Source: SIG710 sp045587665
GTDB taxonomy: Bacteria; Bacillota; Clostridia; Oscillospirales; CAG-272
Direction: 5' to 3'
DNA: 49,472 bases
Assembly (NCBI GenBank): GCA_045587665.1
Contig: JAZNCT010000073.1
Span: 1-49,472, forward strand
Part shown: positions 23,657 through 32,131 of the stretch, piece by piece
Position numbering within the stretch: the stretch's first letter is position 1
Layout of the letters: every line of letters starts with the position of its first letter
Program-made: the position numbers and the translations under genes
The notes under the pieces: model-generated
Seen by the model: only the letters and a program-made list of their open reading frames with translations
Told to the model about the DNA's origin: nothing
Database searches by the model: none

Positions 23657-24763
23657 TTATTTTACTACAAGAATTCGAAGCAGTGCAAAACGCTTGCCCT
23701 TTTCAATCGGCATCAGAGCTATCTCAACATCCTCACTCTGCTCCGAAGAAAACACACTGCACGTTTCAGCATACCTTCCCCAGCCGTTTTTGAAAAAGCT
23801 GTTTATCTCGGTGCCTTTTCCATTTGCTTCTATAAGAACACTACCAGCTTTTTCATTGGGCTCTCTCACAAATGCAATGAGTACCTCTCGGCACCCCTTT
23901 AAAGTGAAGCGCATAGACTCACCTTTGTCCTCTGCTATCCAACCGCCCTTGAACTGATGAAAGCCTGCATCTCCAACCCTAAAAGCGCCAAGGGCATCCG
24001 GCAGGAGACTGCTTCCGTCAAGCATTTCTGTGTTCATATACCTATCTCCAAAAAGAGGATCCGGAATTTTATATTCTACAGCCACACACTCGTCGGTCAG
24101 AACGGTTTCAAAATAATTACATATAAGCTCTGCCAGCATAGCGTGCCCCTCTGCGTTTGGATGAACACTGTCTCCGCTGTAATCCTCCCAGGCATAGTGT
24201 CCGCTTTTTATAAGAGGCATATAAATTCCGTCAAGCATACTGATAAACGGAAGATCATAGTGCGCGGCAAGAGCAAAGTTCATATCCTGCTGGCACACCC
24301 CTTCTCTGTTGCAAACACAAAGCGGAACGACCGCCGCACCGCTGAGAAGTGCTTTGCGGATAACACATTCATATGTCTGATTTGTTGAGCCTGGTGACCT
24401 TGTTTCGTCACCGTTATCATTTACAGAATGGTCGATAACCAAAATATCCGGCTTTGCAGTGAGAACATCCCCCTCTATTCTGAAAACGCCAAGCCTTGAG
24501 CCTGTCGCTCCTATCCCCGCATTGACGCATTTTATTTCGGCATCCGGGAATTTTTCTTTAAAATAATCGGTTACGCATCTGACATAGTTTTTACCCTCTC
24601 CTGCCCCCGAGCCTGCCGTTATTGAACCGCCGAAAAAACCGAGTGTTATGCTTTCCCCTTTCTTTGCCCTCTCAATAACTTTTTTGATACGAAAAGTATT
24701 CCCAAGTGCCTTAAGAGACGAGCGCAAAGGAAGATTTTCATTTATGTAAAGTCCGTTTTTCAT
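23657..24763 (-). CDS. SGNH/GDSL-family hydrolase
   Basis: 368 residues without a signal peptide. Seen: block I GFFGGSIT (nucleophile S47), block II NAGIGATGS (oxyanion Gly), block III DHSVND (N115) and block V GDSVHPN (D198, H201), i.e. a complete catalytic set. The last 130 residues are a beta-rich extra domain. Such enzymes are esterases or acetyl-esterases, often acting on carbohydrates; a cytoplasmic carbohydrate esterase is the likeliest role. Start at 24763 follows an AAAGGTGGTTAAGAT site, 13 bp after the membrane protein gene, so the gene belongs to the PadR-led operon. Confidence 0.88.
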   Translation of the reverse strand: MKNGLYINENLPLRSSLKALGNTFRIKKVIERAKKGESITLGFFGGSITAGSGAGEGKNYVRCVTDYFKEKFPDAEIKCVNAGIGATGSRLGVFRIEGDVLTAKPDILVIDHSVNDNGDETRSPGSTNQTYECVIRKALLSGAAVVPLCVCNREGVCQQDMNFALAAHYDLPFISMLDGIYMPLIKSGHYAWEDYSGDSVHPNAEGHAMLAELICNYFETVLTDECVAVEYKIPDPLFGDRYMNTEMLDGSSLLPDALGAFRVGDAGFHQFKGGWIAEDKGESMRFTLKGCREVLIAFVREPNEKAGSVLIEANGKGTEINSFFKNGWGRYAETCSVFSSEQSEDVEIALMPIEKGKRFALLRILVVK

Positions 24764-24776
24764 ATCTTAACCACCT

Positions 24777-25451
24777 TTATTTTTTGGATTTATAAGCTAT
24801 ATTGGTTGCAATAAGTCTCCTTGCAAGATAACAGATAACAAGATTTGCGGCAATTATAATTGCCCATGTAACAAGGCTCACCGCAACTGTCACACCCTTA
24901 AAAAACACACCACCAAGAAAATCCGTGATAAGAAAAACGGTTATCACACCTGCTAAATATATAAATATCACAAGGCTTTGAGCGCAGTATGTAAACCGCT
25001 TTGCAAGAAAAAAACCAAGCACGGTAACGGTTGCCACAGAAAAATACATAAACAGCTGTTCTGCCGGTGCACTAAGTCTGAGCCCGTCAAGCCGAGGACT
25101 GTGACCACCAAAAATAGCATAGAGGATATAAAGCATAGGGATAATTATTCCGTCAAAATATACGATCCATTTCAGCACATCAAAAAAACGTTCGGGAAAG
25201 GTCTGTTTTTTTGCATTATCCGCAAGGGAACGGCAAAAGCTGCGGTAATCTGTGCCGATAGAATCTGCAAAAGCATCTCCTCTCTCCTCACATTCAAGAG
25301 CCATACCGGCAATATCACACATCATATCTTCATAAACAACCTCGTTTATATAACAGGTTTCAAGATAGTGCTGCATTTTTCTTATTATTTTTCTGTTTTC
25401 TCTTGAAAGGCGGCTCATTATCGCCTTATACTCCTTATTCACCCTGCTCAC
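24777..25451 (-). CDS. PadR-associated membrane protein (DUF1700/DUF1048-like)
   Basis: 224 residues: a soluble helical N-terminus (1-85, with RENRKIIRKMQHYLE and GTDYRSFCRSLADNAKK) and four hydrophobic helices (about 90-110, 130-150, 160-180, 190-215). This layout (charged helical region, then four membrane helices, directly behind a PadR regulator) is that of the DUF1700/DUF1048 (HAAS-type) proteins that accompany PadR repressors. Function not established. It overlaps the PadR gene by 17 bp. Confidence 0.75.
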   Translation of the reverse strand: MSRVNKEYKAIMSRLSRENRKIIRKMQHYLETCYINEVVYEDMMCDIAGMALECEERGDAFADSIGTDYRSFCRSLADNAKKQTFPERFFDVLKWIVYFDGIIIPMLYILYAIFGGHSPRLDGLRLSAPAEQLFMYFSVATVTVLGFFLAKRFTYCAQSLVIFIYLAGVITVFLITDFLGGVFFKGVTVAVSLVTWAIIIAANLVICYLARRLIATNIAYKSKK

Positions 25452-25773
25452 CTCCGCTGATTATTTTTGAGACCGAAGAAGAAACTGCGCTCCAGCATTC
25501 TTCAAAAGCCTTCAGATATGTGAGTCCCTGCTCTGTGATGCTGAAATATTTGCGGCGAGGCCCAAGAGGCGAGGGCAAAAGTGCACTTCTTATATTCCCC
25601 TGCTTTTCAAGGCGCAATAGCAAAGGATACAGGGTTCCCTCTGCGATATCTGAAAACCCGTGGCTCTTCAGATATTCAAGGATCTCATATCCGTATGTAG
25701 TCTTATTGCATATAACCTTTAAAATACAGCCTTCAAGTGTTCCTCTCATAAGCTGCGATTTATCAAATTCCAT
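25435..25773 (-). CDS. PadR family transcriptional regulator
   Basis: Winged-helix DNA-binding protein of 112 residues with the PadR core: RGTLEGCILKVI, TYGYEILEYLKSHGF, EGTLYPLLLRLEKQG and GPRRKYFSITEQG, then a short C-terminal dimerisation helix. Probably represses its own operon: a perfect 8+8 inverted repeat sits on the promoter just upstream (25812-25830). The inducer is unknown. First gene of an operon with the membrane protein and the SGNH hydrolase. Confidence 0.92.
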   Translation of the reverse strand: MEFDKSQLMRGTLEGCILKVICNKTTYGYEILEYLKSHGFSDIAEGTLYPLLLRLEKQGNIRSALLPSPLGPRRKYFSITEQGLTYLKAFEECWSAVSSSVSKIISGGEQGE

Positions 25774-25811
25774 TGCGTGCTCCGAATTTATTTTTTAATG
25801 TAAACGACCAC

Positions 25812-25844
25812 TATATTGTATCACAATATACCGTTTTTTGTCAA
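25812..25844 (-). promoter_or_regulatory. Promoter and likely PadR operator
   Basis: Minus strand TTGACA (25839-25844), 18 bp, TACAAT (25815-25820). The inverted repeat TATATTGT-ATC-ACAATATA (25812-25830) covers the -10 box completely, so a bound repressor would block RNA polymerase. AT-rich repeats of this size are usual PadR targets. Confidence 0.7.
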
Positions 25845-25873
25845 TCCCCGTCAGCGTTTTTGCCCTTTGCTTA

Positions 25874-25902
25874 TTGACAAAAGCGCTAAGTTAGTATATA
25901 AT
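25874..25902 (+). promoter_or_regulatory. Promoter of tyrS
   Basis: TTGACA (25874-25879), 17 bp, TATAAT (25897-25902): consensus boxes. The start codon follows 41 bp later, too short a leader for a T-box, so charging-dependent control of tyrS is unlikely here. Confidence 0.85.
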
Positions 25903-25943
25903 ATCTTTATTACTTTGATTTACCATTTAATAAGGAGATAAAA

Positions 25944-27167
25944 ATGCAGATCTATGAAGAACTGGTTGTCAGAGGACTTATCGCTCAGGTCACCAATGAA
26001 GAAGAAATCAAAAATATGATAAACCAAGGCAAGGCTACCTTTTATATAGGCTTTGACCCAACTGCAGACAGCCTTCATGTGGGCCATTTCATGGCTCTCT
26101 GCCTTATGAAGAGACTGCAAATGGCAGGAAATAAGCCCGTTGTTCTTATCGGAGGAGGTACTGCTATGGTAGGTGACCCCTCGGGCAGAACAGATATGCG
26201 TCAGATGATGACAAGAGAGACTATACAGCATAACTGCGATTGCTTTAAGCATCAAATGGAGAGATTTATCGACTTTGGTGAGGGCAAGGCTATAATGGTA
26301 AACAATGCCGATTGGCTTCTTGACCTAAACTATGTTGAGGTTCTGCGCGATGTTGGAGCATGCTTCTCCGTAAACCGTATGCTCAGCGCCGAATGTTATA
26401 AGCAGAGAATGGAAAAAGGACTTTCTTTCCTCGAATTCAACTATATGATAATGCAGTCTTATGACTTCTATTATCTCTATCAGAAATACGGCTGCAATAT
26501 GCAGTTTGGCGGCGACGATCAGTGGTCAAATATGCTTGGCGGCACAGAGCTTATCAGAAGAAAGCTGGGCAAGGACGCTCACGCTATGACAATAACTCTC
26601 CTCCTCAACTCAGAGGGCAAGAAAATGGGCAAAACAGCCAGCGGTGCCGTTTGGCTTGACCCAAAAAAGACCACTCCATATGATTTCTACCAATACTGGA
26701 GAAATGTGGACGATGCCGATGTACTCAAATGTATTCGCATGCTCACATTTCTGCCCCTTGAGCAGATAGACGCAATGGATTCTTGGGAGGGCAGTCAGCT
26801 AAATGCTGCAAAAGAGATTCTTGCATATGAGCTTACAAAGCTTGTTCACGGTGAAGAGGAAGCGGAAAAGGCGCAGGCAAGCGCAAAGGCGCTCTTTGGC
26901 GCAGGTGATTCGGCTGATATGCCAACAGAGGCTCTCGGTGCCGCAGATTTTGCAGACGGCAGTATAGATATTCTCTCAATTCTCGTCAAGGCCGGACTTG
27001 TTCCATCCAAGAGCGAAGCGAGAAGAGCTGTTGAACAGGGCGGCGTCAGCGTTGACGGTGAAAAGATCACCGATATTAAAAAAGCATACACTCCCGAAGA
27101 GCTAAAGGAAGGTATCGTTGTAAAACGAGGCAAAAAGAGCTTTAAAAAGGTTATTGCTGAAATTTAA
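25944..27167 (+). CDS. tyrS: Tyrosine-tRNA ligase
   Basis: Class Ic aminoacyl-tRNA synthetase, 407 residues (normal). It attaches tyrosine to tRNA-Tyr in the cytoplasm. Seen: HVGH (45-48) as the HIGH signature, GGDDQWSNMLGG for tyrosine and tRNA contact, KMGKT (227-231) as the KMSKS loop, and a C-terminal S4 RNA-binding domain (about 340-405, with KSEARRAVEQGGVSVDG). AAGGAGATAAAA precedes the ATG. Confidence 0.97.
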   Translation: MQIYEELVVRGLIAQVTNEEEIKNMINQGKATFYIGFDPTADSLHVGHFMALCLMKRLQMAGNKPVVLIGGGTAMVGDPSGRTDMRQMMTRETIQHNCDCFKHQMERFIDFGEGKAIMVNNADWLLDLNYVEVLRDVGACFSVNRMLSAECYKQRMEKGLSFLEFNYMIMQSYDFYYLYQKYGCNMQFGGDDQWSNMLGGTELIRRKLGKDAHAMTITLLLNSEGKKMGKTASGAVWLDPKKTTPYDFYQYWRNVDDADVLKCIRMLTFLPLEQIDAMDSWEGSQLNAAKEILAYELTKLVHGEEEAEKAQASAKALFGAGDSADMPTEALGAADFADGSIDILSILVKAGLVPSKSEARRAVEQGGVSVDGEKITDIKKAYTPEELKEGIVVKRGKKSFKKVIAEI

Positions 27168-27183
27168 AAATTGAATTTTAAAG

Positions 27184-27216
27184 AAAAAAGGAGTTGTTAA
27201 ACAACTCCTTTTTTTG
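27184..27216. terminator. Bidirectional terminator after tyrS
   Basis: GGAGTTG (27190-27196) and CAACTCC (27202-27208) with a TTAAA loop, extended by an A run before and a T run after. Shared with the convergent aminotransferase gene. Confidence 0.88.
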
Positions 27217-27217
27217 T

Positions 27218-28384
27218 TTAAAGTCTTTTTACAAAATCTTCAATGCGGTCAAGTGCCTGATCGATATGCTTTATCGAATAAGCATAGGATATTCTTGCAA
27301 AGCCCTCTCCGCTTTTTCCAAATGCAGTTCCGGGAACAATGGCACACTTGTTTTCCTCCAGCAATCTCTCGCAGAACTTCTCGCTTGAAAGGCCAAATTT
27401 TCCTATATTGGGAAAGGCATAAAAAGCCCCCTCCGGCTCAAAACATTCAATGCCTATTCTGTTGAATCTTTTCAGGAGATATTTCCTTCTTCGGTCATAT
27501 TCCTCTTTCATTTTCTCAATATCATCGTCGCCGTTTTTAACAGCCTCAAGTGCTGCGAACTGGCTTGTTGTGGGCGCACACATTATAACATACTGATGAA
27601 GCTTCAGCATCTGATTTGCAAGCGGCTCGGGTGCGGCAATATAGCCCATTCTCCAGCCCGTCATTGCATAGCTTTTAGAAAAACCGCTGGCAAGGATAGT
27701 TCTCTCATGCATGCCTTCAATATTTGCAAGAGAGGTATGCTTTCTGCCGTATGTAAGCTCAGAATATATCTCATCGGAGAGCACAACTATATTTGTATCT
27801 CTGATAACGTCTGCAATATCCTCAAGCTCTTCTTTTGTAAGTATAGCGCCTGTAGGATTGTTTGGATAGGCCAAAATAAGCATTTTGGTCTTAGGGGTAA
27901 TAAGCGCCTTAAGCTCTTCGGGGTCAACCTTAAAATTATTCTTTGCTTTTGTTTCGAGAATAACCGGCACACCGCCTGCAAGACGAACACAAGGCTCATA
28001 GCAAACAAAACAGGGCGTTGGAATAATGACCTCGTCACCTGCTTCAACACAGGCTCTCACAGCAATATCTATCGCCTCTGAGCCGCCAACCGTAACAACA
28101 ACCTCAGTTTCTCCGTTATACCCAAGAGAAAAACGGCGTCTAAGATAGTTTGCTATTTCCACTCTCAGCTCTGTAAGACCGGCATTTGAGGTGTAATAGG
28201 TCTTTCCCTCTTTAAGGCTGTCAATACCTGCCTCTCTTATATGCCAGGGGGTGACAAAATCCGGCTGTCCTACCGTCAGGCCAACAACATCTTCTCTGCC
28301 CTGAAGCATATCAAAAAATTTCCTTATGCCCGATGGCTTCATATCTGCAACGGTGCCAGAAAGCACCTTTGAATAATCAAACAT
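27218..28384 (-). CDS. PLP-dependent aminotransferase, class I/II
   Basis: 388-residue fold-type I aminotransferase. Seen: GQPDF near residue 39, TVGGSEAI (98-105) for phosphate contact, YPNNPTGA (173-180), SDEIYSEL, and SGFSKSYAMTGWR with the PLP lysine K237; a C-terminal FARISYAYS carries the carboxylate-binding Arg. The family transfers amino groups between an amino acid and 2-oxoglutarate; aromatic amino acids or aspartate are usual substrates. The start overlaps the stop of the Lrp-type regulator gene (TAATG at 28382-28386), an arrangement in which the regulator controls the enzyme. Confidence 0.93.
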   Translation of the reverse strand: MFDYSKVLSGTVADMKPSGIRKFFDMLQGREDVVGLTVGQPDFVTPWHIREAGIDSLKEGKTYYTSNAGLTELRVEIANYLRRRFSLGYNGETEVVVTVGGSEAIDIAVRACVEAGDEVIIPTPCFVCYEPCVRLAGGVPVILETKAKNNFKVDPEELKALITPKTKMLILAYPNNPTGAILTKEELEDIADVIRDTNIVVLSDEIYSELTYGRKHTSLANIEGMHERTILASGFSKSYAMTGWRMGYIAAPEPLANQMLKLHQYVIMCAPTTSQFAALEAVKNGDDDIEKMKEEYDRRRKYLLKRFNRIGIECFEPEGAFYAFPNIGKFGLSSEKFCERLLEENKCAIVPGTAFGKSGEGFARISYAYSIKHIDQALDRIEDFVKRL

Positions 28385-28857
28385 TATAATTCTCCTCGGA
28401 TATCTGCGTCCGGAACCCTGTATTCAACACCCTTGTCTTTATATTTGCGAAGAACAAAATGGGTTGAGCAGGACATAACGTCCTCAAGAGTTGAGAGCTT
28501 GTGGGTAACAAAATATGCAACCTCGCGCAGAGTTTTGCCCTCTATAAGCACAGCCAGATCAAAAACTCCGCTCATAAGATATACGCTCTGCACCTCCGGA
28601 TACTGGCTGATAGTTCTTGCAACCTTATCATATCCAAAATCATGCTTTGGAGTTATTTTGACCTCAATGAATGCGCTGACATACTCTCTGTCGGTCTTAT
28701 CCCAGTCAACAAGTGCCTGATAACCGAGTATAACACCGTCCTTTTCATATTTTTCTATAGTGGCTCGCAGCTCTTCCTCACTCCTGTCGCACATTGCAGA
28801 AAGCTGTTCAACAGTATATGTTGCGTTTTGCTCAAGCAGGTTTAGTATTTTATCCAT
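28384..28857 (-). CDS. Lrp/AsnC family transcriptional regulator
   Basis: 157 residues: N-terminal winged helix (1-60, with YTVEQLSAMCDRSEEELRA) and a C-terminal RAM (amino-acid-binding) domain with YPEVQSVYLMSGVFDLAV and STHFVLRKYK. Lrp/AsnC proteins sense amino acids and often regulate adjacent transaminase genes. AAAGGAGATACACA precedes the ATG. Overlaps the aminotransferase gene by 1 bp; 33 bp downstream of the MutS-like gene. Confidence 0.92.
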   Translation of the reverse strand: MDKILNLLEQNATYTVEQLSAMCDRSEEELRATIEKYEKDGVILGYQALVDWDKTDREYVSAFIEVKITPKHDFGYDKVARTISQYPEVQSVYLMSGVFDLAVLIEGKTLREVAYFVTHKLSTLEDVMSCSTHFVLRKYKDKGVEYRVPDADIRGEL

Positions 28858-28890
28858 TGTGTATCTCCTTTCAGATCTTAAAATGTAAAA

Positions 28891-30492
28891 TCATTTGATC
28901 CTTTTAATTATATTTTCATAAGTCAATCCGTATTTCTCAGCTATATCTCTCGCATAGCTCTTTCCGTCAGGCTTTGCTCTAACTATCTTAAAAGAACGCT
29001 TTCCGTCATAAATACCTGCCACAAGTGTATCTATTCTTCCGCCGCCTTCTCTTTCACTCTTGTCATTTATGCTGTCGATCTCTGCCGCAAGCTCGTGAAG
29101 GTGGGTTGAAAACAAACAGCGGCATCTGAATTTTGCAAGTCCTGCAAGCACCTCTGCGGCAATATAGGAAGCCTCATATGAGCCGGTTGAGGAAAGAGAT
29201 TCATCAAGAAGCACAAGGCTGCTTTCTGAGATCTTATCGAATATCGACATCAGTCTTGCACACTCCTCGCCAAGACGTCCCTTGTCTATGGTATCATCAG
29301 AGCCTGTAGGAAAATGGGTAAATATCCCGTCTGCCGGGCTTATCACCGCCTCTGCAGCAGGGACAAACATTCCAAGCTGCATCATCGCTTGTGCAAGTCC
29401 TACAGCACAGGTAACAACGCTCTTGCCGCCTCTGTTGGGGCCTGTTAAAACAAATATTGAGGTATCAGAATCAAAGGTTATATCGTTTGGCACAACCTCA
29501 TCATCTATTTTAAGGGCAACGCAGGGATTATAAAGATCCTTTGCAACAAATTTACATTCCTCCATTGGAGCAATTGTTGGTGTAATGAGGCTGCAGCCCT
29601 TTTCTTCAAGTGCACGCATCATAGCAGTTGCCTTGCCGATGAATTCTATCTCAGGCATTAACCCCAGCAGAAAATCAGTGTTTTCGAGGACATATGTCTG
29701 AACGATCTTCTTCCAGGATCTGAGCGAAGATTTATAAACATCGTTGATAGCAGAGTTAAAAGCAAGAGACAGTGCCGTTTTCTGGTTATCATTCTGTTTT
29801 TTTCCAAAAGGAACAAGGTTTGCAATGCAGGTATATCCGTCATTTTTGTGCCCTATATGAAGTATCTTGTCAAGCACGTCTCCCGAACGGAATTTTTCCG
29901 GGTTTATAGAGATCACTCCAGCCTCTGTAGCTCTAAGCTGAGCATCAAGGTTGACACCGATAGTCACGGATTTTATCTCCCTTACCCTATTGGTAAGCTC
30001 GTTAAGCTTAACGTTAAGCTCTTTATAATAATCGCTCTCGGAAAGCTCGTAGATCCTCTCGGCAAGTGTCTTGAAGGCTTCACTTCTAAGAGACTGACGA
30101 AGAGGAACAAGATATCTTTTAAGAAGATCAATGCTTGAAATATAAAGCTCGATCTCTGTGATGCACATGAGATAATCCTCGGCATTTCCGCTATCCACTT
30201 CAAGACGGCGAAGCTCGCCGATATCAGAAAGAATCGGAATAACAGAGTTTAGCATTCTTCCCAGCTCCTCAAAATCAAGCATATCCCTGAACATATCCCG
30301 GCGATAGTTCATAACAGCAGGAGACATAGTAAAATATTCGCTGAGATCACGGCTCTCGGGATCAAGAAATTCAAGAAGCCCCAGCTCGCTGAGCTCTTCC
30401 ATACTTATTGCAGGAACTCCCTTTCCCGAATAATGCTCTGCTTCAAGCGAAGCATCGGGATAAAGAAGACTGAAATTTTTAAGATCGTTCAT
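28891..30492 (-). CDS. MutS-related ATPase lacking the mismatch-recognition domain
   Basis: 533 residues. The C-terminal 200 residues are a MutS-type ABC ATPase: TGPNRGGKS Walker A (350-358), a DESLSSTGS Walker B/D-loop region and the FSTHLHEL switch. Upstream helices correspond to the clamp/lever domains, but the mismatch-binding domain I of MutS (Phe-x-Glu) and a Smr nuclease domain are absent. It is thus a shortened MutS-family protein of unknown role, not the repair MutS. ATG 30492 has GGAG eight bases upstream; the longer frame begins inside that site. Possibly co-transcribed with the Lrp and aminotransferase genes. Confidence 0.88.
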   Translation of the reverse strand: MNDLKNFSLLYPDASLEAEHYSGKGVPAISMEELSELGLLEFLDPESRDLSEYFTMSPAVMNYRRDMFRDMLDFEELGRMLNSVIPILSDIGELRRLEVDSGNAEDYLMCITEIELYISSIDLLKRYLVPLRQSLRSEAFKTLAERIYELSESDYYKELNVKLNELTNRVREIKSVTIGVNLDAQLRATEAGVISINPEKFRSGDVLDKILHIGHKNDGYTCIANLVPFGKKQNDNQKTALSLAFNSAINDVYKSSLRSWKKIVQTYVLENTDFLLGLMPEIEFIGKATAMMRALEEKGCSLITPTIAPMEECKFVAKDLYNPCVALKIDDEVVPNDITFDSDTSIFVLTGPNRGGKSVVTCAVGLAQAMMQLGMFVPAAEAVISPADGIFTHFPTGSDDTIDKGRLGEECARLMSIFDKISESSLVLLDESLSSTGSYEASYIAAEVLAGLAKFRCRCLFSTHLHELAAEIDSINDKSEREGGGRIDTLVAGIYDGKRSFKIVRAKPDGKSYARDIAEKYGLTYENIIKRIK

Positions 30493-30524
30493 TTTAATCT
30501 CCAAAACTATGTTTATAATAATAT

Positions 30525-30553
30525 ATTATATATCATTTTTGCATTTTTTGCAA
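30525..30553 (-). promoter_or_regulatory. Promoter of the MutS-like gene
   Basis: Minus strand TTGCAA (30548-30553), 17 bp, TATAAT (30525-30530), 32 bp upstream of the start codon. Confidence 0.65.
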
Positions 30554-30602
30554 TATTATTTTTAAAAAGTATTGTATTTGTTATTAAATTGGTAAATGCC
30601 AC

Positions 30603-30631
30603 TTGAAAAGCAGGAAAATTTATGATAAAGT
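30603..30631 (+). promoter_or_regulatory. Promoter of uxaC
   Basis: TTGAAA (30603-30608), 17 bp, TAAAGT (30626-30631), 33 bp before the ATG. The -10 is imperfect, which would fit an activated or inducible gene; no clear operator is seen. Confidence 0.45.
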
Positions 30632-30664
30632 TATGGTGAATAATTATATAAGGAGATAACCCAT

Positions 30665-32086
30665 ATGAAAAAATTTATGGATGAAAAGTTTCTGCTTTCA
30701 AATAAAACCGCAGAGCTTCTCTATGAAAATTACGCTTCAAAAATGCCTATTATCGACTATCACTGTCATCTTCCCATAAAAGAAATTGCCGATAACGTAA
30801 GCTATTCAAACATCACCGAGCTTTGGCTTGCCGCCGACCACTATAAGTGGAGAGCAATGCGCTCATGCGGTGTAGCTGAAAAATACATCACGGGAGATGC
30901 CTCCGCATATGAAAAATTCCGCGAATACTGCAAGATAATGCCATCTCTTATTGGCAATCCCGTTTACCATTGGAGTCATCTTGAGCTTCGCCGCTATTTC
31001 GACTGTGATCTGATCATAAACGAAAAGAACTGCGACGAGATCTGGAATATAACAGCAGAAAAGCTGCAGGATCCCGACATGAGTGCAAGAAAGCTCATTG
31101 AAAAAAGCAACTGCGTTCTTCTCTGCACAACAGACGATCCTGCCGATTCTCTTGAATATCACAAGCAGCTCGCAGAGGATAAGAGCTTTAGCACTCAGGT
31201 TCTTCCCGCATTCCGTCCGGATACAGGGCTCAATATCGAGCGCGCAGGCATCACAGCCTATATTGAGAGGCTTGGCAAGGCAAACGGTGTAGAGATCACC
31301 GATCTCAGATCGCTTATGGCTGCCTTTGAAGCATCCCTTAACCGTTTTGAAGCCCTCGGATGCAAAACTGCCGACCACGGCATGGACGATTATATCACCT
31401 TTGCAAAGCCCGATGAATATCATGCAGACCTTATCTTCAAAAAGGCTCTTGCTTCCGACGGCAAGGACATAACAGATGATGAGCTGACACTCTTCAAGAG
31501 CGAGATGCTTTACTTCTTCGGCAAGCAGTATAAGAACCGCGGCTGGGTAATGCAGCTTCACTTCGGCGTAGCGCGCAATCCCAACACAAAGATGTTCAAG
31601 GCCCTCGGCAGAGACAGCGGTTATGACAATATTCACGGAAAGAACTGCATCCGTGATCTCGGTCATCTTCTTGATTATCTCACAGTTAATGACGCCATGC
31701 CAAGAACTGTTCTCTATTCCATAAATCCTGCAGACAACGAGGCTATCGGCTCACTTATCGGTTCTTTCCAAGGCTCCGATGGCTATGTACCAACTATCAT
31801 GCAGGGCAGTGCTTGGTGGTTCAATGATAATATCGACGGCATGAGAAATCAGATGAAATCTCTCGCAAATCTCAGCGCGTTCGGTCGCTTCCTCGGTATG
31901 CTTACCGACTCCAGAAGCTTTACCTCCTATCCGAGGCACGAATATTTCCGCCGCATCCTCTGCGACATCGTTGGCACATGGGTTGAAGAAGGTCTCTACC
32001 CCGATGATTATGAACAGCTTGCACAGCTCATTTGCGACATCTGCTATAATAACACAAAGAATTATTTTGGATTTGATCTTGCATAA
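30665..32086 (+). CDS. uxaC: Glucuronate isomerase
   Basis: Cytoplasmic isomerase converting D-glucuronate to D-fructuronate (and galacturonate to tagaturonate), the first step of hexuronate breakdown. 473 residues, the family length. Seen: the amidohydrolase-like metal motif DYHCHLP (H33, H35) after a helix, NITELWLAADHYKWRAMRS, a QLHFGVARNPN segment and the C-terminal SYPRHEYFRRILCDIVG. Strong AAGGAGAT site. The downstream pathway enzymes kdgK and eda are 10-13 kb away in this window; the reductase and dehydratase (uxuB/uxuA) are not seen. Its G/C-ending codons suggest high expression. Confidence 0.95.
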   Translation: MKKFMDEKFLLSNKTAELLYENYASKMPIIDYHCHLPIKEIADNVSYSNITELWLAADHYKWRAMRSCGVAEKYITGDASAYEKFREYCKIMPSLIGNPVYHWSHLELRRYFDCDLIINEKNCDEIWNITAEKLQDPDMSARKLIEKSNCVLLCTTDDPADSLEYHKQLAEDKSFSTQVLPAFRPDTGLNIERAGITAYIERLGKANGVEITDLRSLMAAFEASLNRFEALGCKTADHGMDDYITFAKPDEYHADLIFKKALASDGKDITDDELTLFKSEMLYFFGKQYKNRGWVMQLHFGVARNPNTKMFKALGRDSGYDNIHGKNCIRDLGHLLDYLTVNDAMPRTVLYSINPADNEAIGSLIGSFQGSDGYVPTIMQGSAWWFNDNIDGMRNQMKSLANLSAFGRFLGMLTDSRSFTSYPRHEYFRRILCDIVGTWVEEGLYPDDYEQLAQLICDICYNNTKNYFGFDLA

Positions 32087-32130
32087 AAAGATAAAACGGT
32101 TGAGCCAAGGCTCAACCGTTTTATCTTTTT
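32085..32130. terminator. Bidirectional terminator, 22 bp perfect stem
   Basis: Arms 32085-32106 and 32109-32130 pair perfectly around a 2-base centre (so about 4 loop bases in practice), with AAAAAG...CTTTTT ends. It overlaps the uxaC stop codon and ends just before the stop of the convergent gene. Confidence 0.93.
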
Positions 32131-32131
32131 A

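Noticed and set aside
25903..25943. T-box riboswitch ahead of tyrS
   Set aside because: The leader from promoter to start codon is only about 40 bases, far too short for a T-box.
30863..31666. 267-codon minus-strand frame inside uxaC
   Set aside because: Antisense shadow of a well-supported gene; no signals of its own.
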